The notes: generated by a model not told the origin, from the letters alone. A stretch of 64,000 nucleotides of DNA from Diaporthe sp. PMI_573 (GCA_021399435.1 JAJTUP010000016.1:806001-870000); one strand, 5' to 3'; counted from the first letter of the stretch, positions 1-13,011 are shown. Made by a program: numbers and translations.

Positions 1-171
1 CGACCGAACGGGCAGCCGGTGGCTCACTTTGGCAAGCTGAAGGAGATCCACGAGGCAATTGACGAGATGACCTATGGCGACGACGGCGGGCTGCACTTCC
101 AGTTCTGGCACGTGCCGAGGGAGGATAATCGTGAGGCTGACGCACTGGCGACTAGTGTGCTGGGTGGGTGA
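1..171 (+). CDS. RNase H-like protein, 3' end (partial)
   Basis: This is the last 56 codons of a gene that starts outside the window; frame 1 is open from base 1 to a TGA at 169-171. The C-terminal motif WHVPREDNREADALA is typical of the final helix of RNase H-fold (type 1 RNase H, RVT_3-like) proteins. In these the sequence V-P-R-x-x-N-x-x-A-D-x-L-A closes the domain and carries the last metal-binding Asp. The family cleaves RNA in RNA/DNA hybrids, and fungal genomes carry stand-alone copies of unknown function. Because the N-terminal part is missing, a reverse-transcriptase origin (non-LTR element) cannot be excluded. A stand-alone RNase H protein seems more likely, as no element sequence follows the stop codon. 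Confidence 0.7.
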   Translation, partial: RPNGQPVAHFGKLKEIHEAIDEMTYGDDGGLHFQFWHVPREDNREADALATSVLGG

Positions 172-3100
172 GGCAGCTTCATCTCGGCTCCGTCAAAGGA
201 GGAAGGATTATCATAGGTCGCCGCGGGATAGCGCCCCGGGTCTATCGTTGTCGAGGACCGGGAATAACCTCACGCCAGTGGCAACCCACGGCGGCAAGTC
301 CGTTAATCCGAACTTATGTGTGGCCGACAAAAGAACAGCCTCGGTACGCCGACGCCTTTTGGCGTTTTAAGGTGATGTGAGAAAGCCAAATTATACTGAC
401 ATGCCCCAACCGTGGCGGCCGCCACAGGTCCTCGAATGCAAATATGCACTGTTGCTAGGACCGCCCGGAAGCGAGCCCTTGTTAAAAATAGAGATCCGCT
501 ACACCCAAGGAATCCCAAGACGCAACCGCGCATGCTTTAGTCAGGGGTTGGGAGCCGTGCTACCATCTGGCTAGCTGCAAGGGGCAAGTGCCAGAAACGC
601 TTTTGCTGCGCACGTGGACGCCTTCTGGGGGCCGCCGTGCTTCTTCATCTCCACGACCATCACCACCACCATCACCATCACCACCGTCGAATGCCACAAA
701 ACCTCGTGTCGGGTCCCTTAGACTCGAGGCTACGGGCGGAAATGCGACGTTGCTTCGGCACCCACGGACCTGGAGCTGACGCCTCCCATCAATAGTCCTT
801 CCGGGGCTTCCATACCAGCAACAGGATAGGATGTCTGTCTGCCCACGACAGAACACCGGTACCGCCCAGTACTATTCCGTAACGTCACCACCGCCCTTGA
901 GCCCCCACAGGGATGATGGATTAGGGAGCACAGACTCGAAACAACAGATCTACCGATGCAGAACAAGTGACAGTATGTGAAGCACTGACACTGTCTCTCT
1001 TGTCATCCCATGATGCGAGCCAGTCAGTCAGGCTGGCTATTGTCCCGACACGTAGACGCATAGTTGTACACACAGAACATGGTGCCTCGAGCATCTTCGT
1101 GCCGAGGCAACGCGCACGCCCATCGACTTCCTCTTGCGGTCGATATGCCCACCTGGCAGCTGGCACCTGCGCCAACTTTTTTTTTTTTGCTTTTTTCCCG
1201 CTCCCGCAAGCGCGGAGTTTTCAAAGGCAGAAAAAAGAGAAAATGTTAGCCACATCCAATCTTAATTTACGCCCCGTCATGTGTGTCCCACTTTGTGCCC
1301 CACCCCAGATCCAAGTTTCAGGGTCCCTTCAATCATTACATGACCGATGCTTGGCGGTGTTCACCCTTCAGTGGTGGCCCCCCAAGGCGATTGGTCGATC
1401 ACTTTTCGCAACGGGCGATCAGGGGAGACAGACGCCAGGCACGGGGGGTTTAGGACTGAACACACAGCCAGAGAGGCAGAGAGGCAGAGAGTGGTTGGAG
1501 AAAAAGTGGCAGGGCCAATATCGCATCAGCGCATGCGAACCAAACCTTCCTGCTCGTTCACGAACCATACCTGCGCTTCTACCATGGTCGATCCAGCCAA
1601 TTCCGCCCCCTCGCTCCCAACTCTCTCTCCCCTCCCCCCACCCCTTTTCAAAATCTGATATGTGACTGCGCAAGTGTGTACGTTGGGCCCATGCAGGAGG
1701 AACCTTTCTTCCGGTGGGATGATGAGCCTTTTTCAACCTGGTTGCCCTGGCAGGATCGAATCGACCCTTACCAGAGTCGCAGCGGAAGCGGGTGGGGTCT
1801 TTACAAGCAAGCAAGCAAGGCGTTCGCCCCCGAATGATCGGCATCAACCCGTGGGGACCGGCGGGGGGCTCCACCACCCTCTCTCTCTCTCTTTTCATGC
1901 GGTGATCGACCTGCACCGCCCACCCCCTCGTCAGCCAACTAACTAACTTGCGGGGGTTGGCCTGGTCTCAAAAAAAAAAAGCCAACCTAAACCCGTGAAC
2001 AAACTTTGTAACTGTTTAGTTACGTACAATACCGTAGGCTACATAAGTACGCACTTCGCATTTACGTGGTGGGGGAGGCGGCCGCCGGGAGGATGACCCT
2101 GTAACCGGGTCTTGGCCGGCCCGTAGGAAGGGTCCTGGGCCGCGGCGCTTGATGCGGCAGGATTCGGGGCTTCCGAAGTATTCTGGAATTTTTGTTTGCG
2201 TTCTTTTTTCGTTCTTTGTTCTTCACATGCCTGCCATGCAATCTTGGCTGGGGACACTCTCCCGTCCTGCAGCAGCCGCCTCGCATGGGCAAGGGCGTGG
2301 GCGCGTATGTATGTATGCTGTTCATGCCCTTGGCCGCACTTTCTCGACGTTTCTACACGTGTTCCACATCCTTGACATGGGTGAAAGGAGGGGTGCACTG
2401 CCTGCCCCCGTCCGACATTTTTCAGCCCCTCTGGCGGCGGGAACTTCATGCAGTTCGATGTCGTACATATATCTGAGCCCCGCCCACAACATGTGATAAA
2501 CCTGTGTATCCACACCTCAACCGCGCGGACACGGCCGTTCATGCGCAAGGCCGGCCGCGTCATCGGGATGAGAGGGCCGTCGGGGTGTTTTGATGGGTTG
2601 ATCACCCCCCAGCCCAGCGTTGCACCCCGATCCCGCCTCTAGGATCGGGAAATCGGTTGGCTGCCTTTGTGTTGCTACCGGGCCCGGGGGGCTTGCTGCC
2701 GCGGTCTTGGTAGGTTTCCCCTGGGCGGTACGGGCGGTTGTTGACGTGTGATTACTTGTGTGTACGCGTAGGGGAGGTCGTGGTCGGCGCCAGGGAGAAG
2801 GTGACGGGGATGTTGCTTGGGCTGGTAGAATTTTGTAAATGATGAAATTCAGTCACAGTTCTGTTTCTGTCAAATCCTGCTTGTCAGTCACTCCCTGCCC
2901 CAAGTGTCGACTCCGAGTCAGCCTTGGGATCGGAGGGGAAATTTGATGTAAATCAACATACCTAGACCAGCTAGCCCGAACCAAGGATTGTGTAACAGTG
3001 GGAAGCATCCGTCATTTTTCATTCCTTCCAGGCTCTTCTTCTCAGAGGTTGAGAGCACCTAGACGAGACACTATGGCAGTGTCAACTCTAAAAATACAAT

Positions 3101-3266
3101 GCCGTCGTGCAGACTGCTCTCGAAAGTTGTACTAGGGGGAATCAGACAGCCTCCCGCAGGCTTGCCCTGTCAGAGGCACCCATATCATGCTGCTCCATGT
3201 CATGCTGCCCTGTGTCATTCTGTTTGATGGCGTTCTGTTCGATCCTGATGCCGCTCTGCTTGACCC
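172..3266. other. Gene-free stretch, convergent 3' flanks
   Basis: About 3.1 kb lies between the RNase H-like gene and the converging F-box-like gene. I see only low-complexity sequence: CAC/CAT trinucleotides near 658-690, a long T tract near 1178-1196, a GAGAGGCA tandem near 1471-1491, a CT run near 1880 and an A run near 1970. Open frames of 160-230 codons here have no family motifs and overlap open frames on the other strand, so I do not call them. Confidence 0.6.
1471..1491. repeat. Short tandem repeat (GAGAGGCA)
   Basis: There are about 2.6 copies of the 8-mer GAGAGGCA, inside a gene-free stretch. Confidence 0.7.
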
Positions 3267-4470
3267 TCATGAGACCCGGCCTCCACCCAAAGCTGAAGCT
3301 CGAGCCCTCTCCAGCCTCGCGTTGCTCGCCTTGTACAAAGCAGTCATGCTCCCGACGTCCCTTCCCAGGTTCGCCTCAGCCAGGGACCGCCGCTCCAGAA
3401 AAGCCTCCCACGCCTCCTCCAGGCTCTCCTGGAGCTGCTCCCAGCTCTTTCCATGATCCCGGTACTAGATTGCACAAAGTCAGCTACTGAACGTCTGAGA
3501 AGAAGCGGAAGATAATAATGCAAACATGGGGTCGGGGTAGTTCACCCCGGCAAGCTTACCTGCTGTGCCTGGCGGAGGAAGTGAGCAATCAGCCCATCGT
3601 CCCGGCGGAGCGGATAATCGTTGACGAGGACCCTGGTCTCGACGCCGTAGTACACCTCCTTCGTCCAGCGGTCGAGGTTGTCGCGGCAGTGCTCCCTCAG
3701 AGGCGCGTGTGGGTAGTACTTGTAGCCGGGCCCGTCGACGCGGGTGTCCAGGTCCATGATCAGGGGGAAGTTGGGGACGCCGACGGAGGCTGCGTGCTGG
3801 GTGAACATGGTGATCTCGGTGGAGTCCCAGTCGCGGGGGATGTACCAAATGAAGTGGTTGTTGTTCACTGTGATTGGGGTGCGATGCCCGCGTCAGCCAT
3901 AATTCCTGCAAGCTTCATGCGATGAGGAGGGGCAGTTCTTGGGGTCAGGTGCTGGGTGCTGGTTACGTACAGAAGAGCTGGCCATACTCGTAGCGCAGCT
4001 GGCGACACGTCCACAGGATGGGATGGATGTAGTTGCAATTCAAGAGCCGGCCCTGAAAGCCCTCCTTGACATTCTCGTCGTGTTGATTCCGCTGGTCGAT
4101 GGGCAAGACGAGGTTGATGATCTTGTCCCTGATGTTTCTAGGTAGCCCCATGAGGCACGGGCCTGTGTGCGTCTCCCAGGGAGGATCAAGGCGATTGGAG
4201 AAGATGATCTAGATGTTTACAAATCAAAGTCAGCCTTCACCGTGCCTGATTCTAAGGAGCGGGCGGCAAAAGTCATACCTCGCCAATGCTGATTTGCCTC
4301 ATGAGATTGGTCTCGGCCTCGCACTCTTCAGCTGACATGAACTCTTGCACCTTCATCTTGGTTTTGGGGGTTTTGGGGGTTTTCTTGGGCTTCTCAATGC
4401 AACCGCTGATGGTGGGACGCTTCGTGGGGTCTTGTTGGGAGCGATTGCTTGAGGATCTGGTGGTCACCAT
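3267..4470 (-). CDS. F-box/2EXR-like hypothetical protein
   Basis: Four exons on the minus strand (4279-4470, 3971-4208, 3560-3867, 3267-3464) join in phase to a 311-aa protein; introns are 70, 103 and 95 bp with GT/AG ends. Residues 1-60 are basic and rich in Lys-Pro-Thr. They are followed by an F-box-like helix (LPRNIRDKIINLVLP) and then a block beginning ILWTCRQLRYEYGQLFLNNN. That block resembles the fungal F-box/2EXR pattern in which a TCRQ-x-R-x-E helix precedes a short 'N-N-x-F' strand. The family is expanded in filamentous fungi and mostly uncharacterised; F-box members recruit substrates to SCF ubiquitin ligases. The C-terminal exon is Glu/Ala-rich and probably helical. The first ATG of the open frame is at 4470. 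The gene model is well supported by phase; the family name is tentative. Confidence 0.72.
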
Positions 4471-7400
4471 GATTGCTTCTTGGTAATGGAAAGTCTTTGC
4501 CAGTCCTAAGATGCTACAATTAGATGCTTTGAGGATCTTGACGCACACCCAAGCTTTGAGGGGAACAGAAGATGGGAAATGCGATGATGTTGTCTGGCGC
4601 TCGAGAGGTTGGGTGAGCTGTGGGCTTGCAGAATAGAAGAACCTAAGGAAAGACCCAAGTTAAGTGGATTGGTGAGCCTGCTGATGGAAACCTACACAGT
4701 GAATGATGTTTCCGACAGTGACTTAGCGATTTCACTTTCTTGTTTCTTGACCACGTGGATGAGCCTTCAGACCTGATCAGGCACATGTGGTGGGCACAAG
4801 CAATGACGAATTCCATCTGAACACACGCAAAGAACTGGCCAACGCCACCTCTAGTTCATAATAATTCTTGAGAGTTGTCAAGCACACATTGTATTTACAT
4901 CACCAGTGACGGAGTACAGATAAGCAAGAGATCTGCCCAAGGGCTGAATACTCAGAAATCAACTTTCCAAATTATACTCATGTTTTCAAACCGTGAACCA
5001 TAACTAAATCAAATCCCACGAGTTGAATGCATTGTCAGACATGCTAGCATTATCGTAGAGCCAGAGCCAGAAACACTTTTCGCGGCCCAAACCAATGGTC
5101 TGTTCTCCCCGGACAAATTTACTAGTCGTAGTGAAGCTTGAACAGAAGTTTGCCCTTTTCATGAATTAACCAAGAACAAAATGGATATTAGTTGCCATGA
5201 CACAAAGCTGCACAATCTGCACAATCAAATATGGAATCTACCACAAGTGATGTGACATAAAATGTTGCAATCAAGACTGGATATGTACCAATTGGCAGTG
5301 ATCACTGAATCAAATTTGTACCGATGCATAGGCTGAAGACAAGGCACACTGTTTGAACCATTATCATCCAGGTAGATGCACACTCAAAGAGTACTGGTGG
5401 CACAAGCCTCCTCTACGTGATAATCAACACTCACCCAGAGACAAAAAAAGGAAGTTTGGAGCTTCCAGGTTGGCCACAAACATTCAATACACATCTTCAA
5501 ACCAATCATCAAAAGTGTTCTTGAAATTCACACGTGCGGCGTTTTCGCCCAGACGTGAAGTTTTTGCCACGTCGACTACTGCCCGCTCACGTGCCGTAAT
5601 GCCCACGCGAGATGGCCTGCGAGATTTCTGTAAAACAGAAAGGTGTTTCAGGGTTTTATGAAAAAGCTATATCTTGTAAGCTTTCAGCCAGAGACCTCGC
5701 TTAATGTGAGATTGTTGCACGAATCCGAGGGCACGAAGCGACGTTGTACAATGAGCTTTGTGCACCATGAGTGCATCAGCTCTCGTTAAAAAGCAATCGT
5801 AACTAATTGCCTGTGATCTGGATGGCGTTCAGTTCACAGAACAACTACCCGAGACGAATTCCTGCCTCCCGTCCGCACAATATGAATTGATTAAAGAATC
5901 GTCTGCTTCCAGCTCATAAATTAGATAGACTCACTGTTACCATTGCGCAGCGGACAGTGTGGATACTAATTCGGGTTGCTGGGCATTGATGAGCGCCACA
6001 CTCCGTAGTTTGAAGAGGAATCTTCGGAGCTGGCTCCGTCCTCGAAGAACCCCATTTCTCAATTAGCAGGCTTGATGACCCGCTAGACAAACGAGAGAGC
6101 ATGCACCCAAGGGGTATGCGGATAATTCCAGATGTCAGTAGCCTCCTAGTGGTGATCAGCCTAGCACTTACACGAGGCTGCGACGATGTGGCTCGCATCA
6201 CACCGACTGACTCTTTGGCGGACAAGATGGGATCGAGTGCAACAACTCAATGGTTGTCAACTTGGATATCTCGTCAGCTATCAATATGAGATAGTTTTGA
6301 TAGGCAGCGATGCTGCATTATCATGGTGACGACAGTCAACACGAGGCCGGCTGGCCGAGCCTAATGCACAAGCACAAGGCGCCTACTTTGCCCTGATCGC
6401 CCCCTGCCAAAAGTACGAGAGCACTGGAAACAGATAGGGGTCAAGCGGGCGATACTATGGTTCGTCCCATGGGGGACAGCCAACGCCGACCCCAGCTGTA
6501 GATCAAATCCACCGAATTAGGAGAGTTTCTCCGACCCCGGGCTCCGCTGGGTCGCATCATTGCCCAGCCCACGATGCTCCTGTGCAGTCTCCTACTTCAC
6601 CGGCACACAAGAGCTGGACAAGGAATGATTGTTCCCCTGGCCTGTTGTTTCATCTGACTTTGAGGAGAGACCCATGCCTCCCCCGCAGGAGACAGGGGAG
6701 CGCTCGATGCAGACCTGTCAACAACATGCATTGATAGTAACCGAATCAGAGCAGAAATGGAAGGAAATGTTGAGCTCTCAGGCTGAATGAAGACTTTGAG
6801 TGTGTAACTTGGTCCGTGTCGGCTGTGAAAGGGGGAGGTGGGGCTCATGCCGCACTTCCATACTCGTCTTGAACATGAAATGCGGCTGTTTGGTCACGCA
6901 CTGAGAGGCATCAAAACAAAGAACACCTGCATGGTCTGGATGTCAAGAAACCATGGATTAAGCCATGCACCTGGACAGCAATAATGCAGGGGTGGGGCGG
7001 CTCTTCCCGCGGTCAACCATCTGGACCCTGCTGGACCCTGCAGGGCACATACGACTCGGGTCTCGAAACCACAGCTGTGGACTGGGCACCCGAGCCCATG
7101 TTTCAGAAACAACCTTCATCATGCCACAACCGCCCTCACTCTGTCGCAGGACCCCAGCACATAGCACGATGGGCACACTCGCCACCATGCCCTGGTTGGG
7201 CGAGGCTGTCAAGATGCATGCGGGCACGTCCGCTGGGGGATTCACTTTGTTTCGTTCCCCCGCCCCGGCTCTGACAGTCTGTTGTAACTTGTCAGAGAAT
7301 ACGCTGGCTGAAGAGCTATGCCCCTTGTTCAATCCCTCGCCACTTGGGAGTCTTCGAGGGTTCAATAAAATAACTTTGCTGCCCAGGAGGCATAAGCTCA

Positions 7401-7775
7401 AGCACTTGAGCTTCGTCCAAATAGTTTTTTCGTACAACGAAAGTCTTGCAGCACGGGAATTTATCGTCGCACCTCCACCTCCACTTACTTTGCGGACGAT
7501 CCCCATCCTGAAATAACCATTTCTTTCGAGGTCTTGGGATTTTCCTGTGATAGGATAGACTTCGAACCGGACGAGCATCCCCGCCTCGCCACCTTGCATA
7601 TCTAAGTTTTGAAGCACGACTCGCCAGCTCGAGCAGAACTCTGCGTCGAGTCAAGACCCATACGCGTGCACGAACGCAGGCATTCCCCAGAGTTAACGAC
7701 AGACACTCGTCATTAACGAAGTTATTATCGCTACTAGGCGAACAACAACCCCAACATCACCCATACAACAACACA
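4471..7775. other. Gene-free divergent intergenic region
   Basis: This 3.3 kb stretch holds the promoters of the F-box-like gene (left) and the membrane-protein gene at 7776 (right). The part from about 4,650 to 6,300 looks more AT-rich than its surroundings. The last 40 bases before 7776 are a CAA/CA-rich, largely unstructured leader. Open frames of 183 and 219 codons on opposite strands around 6,960-7,620 mirror each other and show no recognisable motif; I do not call them. Confidence 0.55.
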
Positions 7776-8766
7776 ATGTCCGCCCCAGACCATCCCCCCA
7801 GCCCGCCAAACTCAAGCGGCACGATCCCAAAACCATCACCGGGCGGGCCAAGCGCGACAGCGAACCAGCTGATGGACCACCTGCAGAAGCAGCTCAAGGA
7901 TGGCGAGGGGAGCGGGGACACGATGTCGGTGTCGGGCCACTCGACGCACTCGACGACGAGCAGCAGCGGGCGGAGGCGGCGGCGGCGCAACAAGAACGCC
8001 CTGGCCAAGCAGGCGGCGGGCCTCAACGGGCCGGGCGGCGCTCACTCCCTGCTCGGGTTTGATGGCGGTTCGTCCGGGATAGGGCCGATCATACCGAAGC
8101 CGGCGGCGAATGGGGACGGCAAGACGCCCAAGCTCAAGATCGACCTGAACCTCGACGTGAACTTGGAGCTGAAGGCGCAGATCAAGGGGGATTTGTGCCT
8201 GAGCCTGGTGTAAGTTTTGTCCCAAACCCTACCCTCATCTTCCCTCGTCTGGTCAAGGTTTCTCGGGTGTGTGTGTGTGTGTGTGTGTGTGTGTCAAGCG
8301 GACGTAGCTGACTGGAACCCGTGTCAATTGAAGAAATCAATAACTGAAACGATCCAAACATGAAAACAGAGTCGAGGACAAGTACTCGGACCGCGCGAGC
8401 CCCGAGATGAAGATGCCCAGGGAGGGCGAGCACGTCACGACGGAGCTGTTCTACATGCGGGTCGGCAGGCTGCGCTTCCGGCGCACCTGGGTCGACGAGC
8501 GGGCCTTTTTGCGCGGCCAGTTCTTCCTCACGGCGCTGTCGGCCGCGACACTGCTCCTCGCCGGCTTCCTGCTGGGGCTGTCCGCCTCGGAGTACATGCA
8601 CGGCAGCTTGTCGCACCGGCAGCAGCATTGCGCGGGCGGCGGGCTGGTGGTGTCATCGTCGTCATCGTCATCATCATCGTGGGCGGGCGGTGATGTTGTT
8701 GATCTTTGTGACTGTAATATAGACACGGCGTTGGGGCCGGTTGGAAACATGACACTGCTGAGTTGA
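7776..8766 (+). CDS. Spliced single-pass membrane protein, hypothetical
   Basis: Two exons (7776-8209 and 8370-8766) join in phase 2 into a 276-aa protein. Residues 1-70 are Pro/Ser/Thr-rich and disordered, with a run of Arg near residue 66. A conserved-looking segment, LKIDLNLDVNLELKAQI, lies near 122-138. Exon 2 adds a charged stretch, a hydrophobic segment FFLTALSAATLLLAGFLLGL at about 196-215, and a Ser-rich tail. The donor GTAAGT overlaps an in-frame TAA, so an unspliced transcript would stop after 145 residues and lack the membrane segment. The 160-bp intron carries a (GT)14 run. I do not recognise a family with a known function. The exon 2 assignment rests on the GT/AG ends, phase match, and an open frame that extends upstream of its own ATG to the acceptor. 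Confidence 0.65.
8267..8294. repeat. (GT)14 microsatellite in intron
   Basis: Fourteen uninterrupted GT units lie 57 bp inside the intron of the 7776 gene. Such runs are length-variable and can offer cryptic donor sites. Confidence 0.95.
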
Positions 8767-10734
8767 ATGTGTCTGTGGTTGGATTGGCTTTGGAATACCA
8801 CAATTCTGAATGATATTCTATTCTTACTTTTTGCTCTGGAGAACAGAATTCCCTACACGGTCGAAAGCCGCCGACTCACATACAAGCCCGGCCCATGCAT
8901 TCGGTGACACGAGGACCGGCAGAGGCGCCGGCGACCGGCAGACCCGGTGGGACCTGTTGTGGATACCTTCGCAGTTCCGCACCGGAGGGTCCCTGAAGGG
9001 TGACTCCGATCAGTGTGTGTGGCCGGCATACTATCACCCACGCAAGTAGTCACACAAAACTGCCCGGCCAGTCGAAGAAGGGTTGAACGTTCTGCCAAGA
9101 TTCTCGCCGCCCACGGCCGAAAGCGCGAAGGGCCGAGGGAGGGGATCGGCAGTCATGGGCAAGGTGTCTTGACTTGGCAGCCATTGTCAATTCCCAATCG
9201 ACCACCAACCCCGGACTTGAGTGCCCCGGGATGGTGGAAGCTCCATGCGAGCACCCCCAGCATCCCACCGTCGTAACCCCGCCGATTGAGTTTTGATCTG
9301 CCTTGCCATGTGCGCTCTGTCGCCTGCGGACCGAGTGTCTATTTTGACAACATTCACTCTGCTCCCTCAAAGACACTCAAACAGCTTGAGTGCAATATCT
9401 ATCCCTTGACATGTAAGCAAGGGGATATTAGAGCAGACTCGGCTCGGCTTGTGCCGTACGGCGGGCCCAAGAAGAAGCCATCCCAAACCGGGTCTGGGGT
9501 CCATTCTGCCACACCGGTCCCTTTTGCCAACGACGCCCTAAAATGGCGTGAAAAGTGAGAGCATTGGAATCGCCGCCCGTTGGGCGACCATGCCTTGCTG
9601 GGACGATAGCCATTTTTGCTTCTGGCATTCCCGATGCCGGTGGGTGGCTTATGGTCTGGACCTAGGGTAGGCCGCAGTCGCGAGGGCGGCTATAGTCTTG
9701 TGCTCCCATGCCGTGTAACCGGGTCGTCTACCACAGTATAGGAGAGCCTCATGCGATGTGCCATAGAAGGCGCGACTCTTGCAAGGCATGGCAAAGGCTC
9801 TTGCGGGGTATCCCCAGGCCTATCACCTCTCGAATGCCCTCCTCGCAACCCACGGCAGCTACGCTAACGCCCTTCGGCCTCCTTTCCTCTGCCACGAGGA
9901 CATGGGGCCGGCCTGCAGGTGCGTGGTGCGTGATGCGCGATGCGTGGTGCGGAATATGCACAGCGAAGGGGCGAGGGGGTCCCGCAGTGATCAGCACCGC
10001 ACCCACCCGCATCTACTACAGTAACCACTCTGCTCGGTTCCTGCCAACCAGCAGAAGGCACGAGAGCCAGGGGAAGTGAAAGGGCGGCGGTTGCAAATGG
10101 AGCCGGCCACGATTCCCCCTCCGTTGCGGCAACGGCACACCAGCGGTCACGGTAGCCCTCGATTCCGCTTGCGCACGCTGTGGTTATCTCCGGGCTCCAC
10201 TCCTCTTCCCACTTGCCGTCTCCCGTCCATGCGCGATTGCGCCTGTTGTCAGAGATGGAGATGCCAGCAGGAGAAAAGAAGAAAAAAAATTGTTGATGCT
10301 TATCACGCCCTTCCTTCCTTCCTTCTGACGCTTCCTAGTCGACGCCGGGGAGCCACTCCCGTCACATTCCCACACCTCCTAATGTTATTTCACCCCCAAA
10401 GGTGAATGCTCCGTTTGATACCCTGAGCCGTGTTGGACATCATCATCGATTCACGGGCATTTTTTGCATGACACTATATCTTCACAGCCGGCTGCTCCCA
10501 CGTCTGACGGGCATGGTTCATTAAGCCTGCCTGCATGGATCCACAACAGATATTTCAATTATCACCATCATTCCCTGAGTTTTGTTTGCCGTCAGATCTA
10601 GGATAATAATAATCCCATCCGAAAATTTACCCACTCCCTCCCTACTCTGCCCAGCTTCAGTGCCGGTGCCGAGTGGCCGCAACGGGCCGAGTTGACCACC
10701 GGGCCGAGCTCCGGTACAGCAGTCTCCCACGAGG
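8767..10734. other. Gene-free stretch upstream of MFS gene
   Basis: About 2 kb lies between two plus-strand genes. No open frame shows family motifs. There is an A-rich patch near 10,281-10,290 and TTCC repeats near 10,313. The final 200 bp presumably hold the MFS promoter and leader. Confidence 0.55.
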
Positions 10735-13011
10735 ATGGAGTCTCGCGACTTCGCGACGGAGAAGGCGCTCGAGCAGGATGGGCGAGGCGAGGAGGCCGTT
10801 CAGGACCATGACCGGACTGAAAACTCATCGACGGTGGACGAGAAGGACTCACTGGAGATCGCCCCGGCCATAGAGACAAGGACATCGGCACCTCACCAGT
10901 CCCGGTCCCGGAGCCGGACGAGCAGGAGCAAACGCTCCGGCTCCCGCACGTCGAGACAAACCGCCGCCGCCGCCGCCGACGACGACAGGTCGTCCCTCTA
11001 CACCAACAACACTGACCCCCTCTCACCCCTGGAGAACGCCCTGTCCCGCCCAGACCACAACGCCGACTACCAGGAGCACGTATCCCGCGTGCGGACAGGC
11101 GCGACCAACACCACCGCCGCGAGCGCGTGGTCGCGCCCGCCCGACTTCGAGGTGACGTTCAGCAGCAGCAGTGACGGTGGTGCCCCGGACCGGGCGAACC
11201 CGCGCGACTGGTCGGCGTGGTACCAAGGGTGGGTGATCTTCGCGGTGAGCTACTCGACGTGGGTGGTGGTCCTGTACTCGACGTCGTACACGGCGACGCT
11301 GCCGGGCTTGATGGCCGAGTTCGGGGAGACGGACTCCACCATCGTCACCCTCGGGGTGACCACCTACCTGCTGGGCCTCGCGTGCGGCAGCCTCGTGGTG
11401 GCGCCCATGAGCGAGCTGTTTGGCCGGCGGCCGGTGTACCTGGTGTGCCTGTCCATATCGGCGCTGCTGGTGCTGCCCTGCGCGCTGGCGCGCTCGCTGG
11501 GGGAGATCATTGCTGTGCGGTTCTTTGGCGCCGTGTTTGGGTCCGTCATGATCTGCAACGGGGCGGGTACTATTGCCGACATCTCGACCGAAGAGAACCG
11601 CGCGAGGTACATGAGCTGGTGGAGCATCGCGCCGCTCAACGGCCCCGTCACGGGCCCGCTTATCGGGGGGTACGTCGCGCAATATCTCGGCTGGCGCTGG
11701 GATAACTGGCTCGTGCTGATCCTTACTGGTGCTGCTGTTCTCGTCATGTTCACCGTGAGCGAGACGTACGTGCCGCAGATCCTGAAGCAGAAGGCCGCGC
11801 GGAGACGGAAGGAGGAGGGGGATGAGAGGTACTGGTGCCAGTATGACTCTAAGAAGTCGACGGCCCAGCTGATGAAGGTCAACCTGAGCCGGCCTTTTGT
11901 GCTGAGCTTCACTGAGCCAATATTGTGGTTCTTCAATATCTGGTGCGTGTTCCTTCTGCGTGTCCGATGTGACTGTCGATCTAGTCTCGTCTTGAAATTG
12001 TGCTAAGCCTTCTAATAGGATAAGTGTCATATACGGAATCCTGTACCTGGTAAGCTTTGTCCTACATCGCATCTTGACATGTCTCCTTCCTCCGTGCGGA
12101 AGCTGACGAGCCTTTCAAATAGTGTTTCGTGGCATATCCCATCGTGTTCCAGCAGCAACGCGGCTGGGGCCCCGGGCAGACAGGCCTGTCCTTCATCGGC
12201 ATCGGCATCGGGACGTTGATCGCGATATTCCTCGAGCCTCTCTGGCGGAAGATCATCAACTCGCACGCCAAGGACCCGGAGACGGGCCGCGTCGCCCCTG
12301 AGGCTTCTGCCAGCATCATGTGTATCGGCGCGGTCCTGACTCCTATCGGCCAGCTTGTCTTCTCCTGGACCTGTGTCCCGACGACCATCCACTACGCTAT
12401 TCCCATCGCCTTTGGTATTCCCTTCGGATGCGGAGTGAGTTACTACCAAGACCCTGTCATGATCAGTACAACGTGCTAATGGCCGCCCACAGAACACCCT
12501 CTGCTTCATCTACGGCTCAAACTACCTCGCCGGTGCCTACGGCTACTTCGCCGCCTCGGCCCTCGCTGGCAACGCCGTCATGCGCAGCATCTTCGGCGCC
12601 ACACTGCCCCTCGCCGGCGCCAAAATGTACGAGGTCATGACGCCGCGCATGGCGGGGACCTTCCTGGGCCTTCTGGAGCTCGTCCTCATCCCCATCCCGT
12701 GGATTTTCTACCGCCGCGGCGAGCGCATACGAGCGAGGAGCCCCGTCATCAGGCAGATGCGCGACGAGCAGGTTAAGAACGATAGGAAGCGCGCTAGGGG
12801 CGCGGCTAAGAACCTGCGACAGCAGGAGCGAGGACAGGATCAGGGGCAGGGCGAGGGTGACGGCGCGGCGGTGTCCGCCGTCCCCAAGGCGGTTCTTGGC
12901 GGTGCTTTGGAAGGTCGAGGGGCGGCTGTTGTGGAACCCAAGTCTGCAAGTAGGGAGGAGCCAGATGCTGTGGCTTTGAATGCGGATGTTGAGAAGGGTC
13001 CGGGGAGTTAG
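10735..13011 (+). CDS. MFS drug/polyamine exporter (DHA1 type)
   Basis: Four exons (10735-11942, 12019-12049, 12123-12434, 12493-13011) give a 689-aa protein; the three introns are 76, 73 and 58 bp and all phases agree. About 160 residues of charged, Ser/Arg-rich cytosolic N-terminus precede the first membrane span. The MFS motif A is seen at about 223-235 as PMSELFGRRPVY. This is the form typical of fungal DHA1 (12-TMS, H+ antiport) multidrug and polyamine transporters, and the loop with SWWSIAPLNGPVTGPLIGGY also fits that class. Exon 2 is only 31 bp but restores continuity of a membrane helix. The C-terminus after YRRGERIR is a long hydrophilic tail. It likely sits in the plasma membrane. 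It is the closest transporter to the HR-PKS, 4.6 kb away with only the AA9 gene in between, so a role in exporting the polyketide is possible but unproven. Confidence 0.9.

Noticed and set aside
1..171. Non-LTR retrotransposon remnant at the left edge
   Set aside because: Only an RNase H-like tail is visible and nothing element-like (poly-A tail, target-site duplication) follows; the available sequence cannot prove an element.
967..1665. 232-codon open frame (+) overlapping a 165-codon frame (-)
   Set aside because: Low-complexity composition, no motifs, mirrored open frames on both strands; consistent with non-coding DNA.
6958..7617. Mirrored 219- and 183-codon frames on opposite strands
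   Set aside because: No family features and no codon pattern that favours either strand.
11023..12072. 349-codon minus-strand frame
   Set aside because: Antisense of the GC-rich MFS gene; no hydrophobic helices or motifs of its own.
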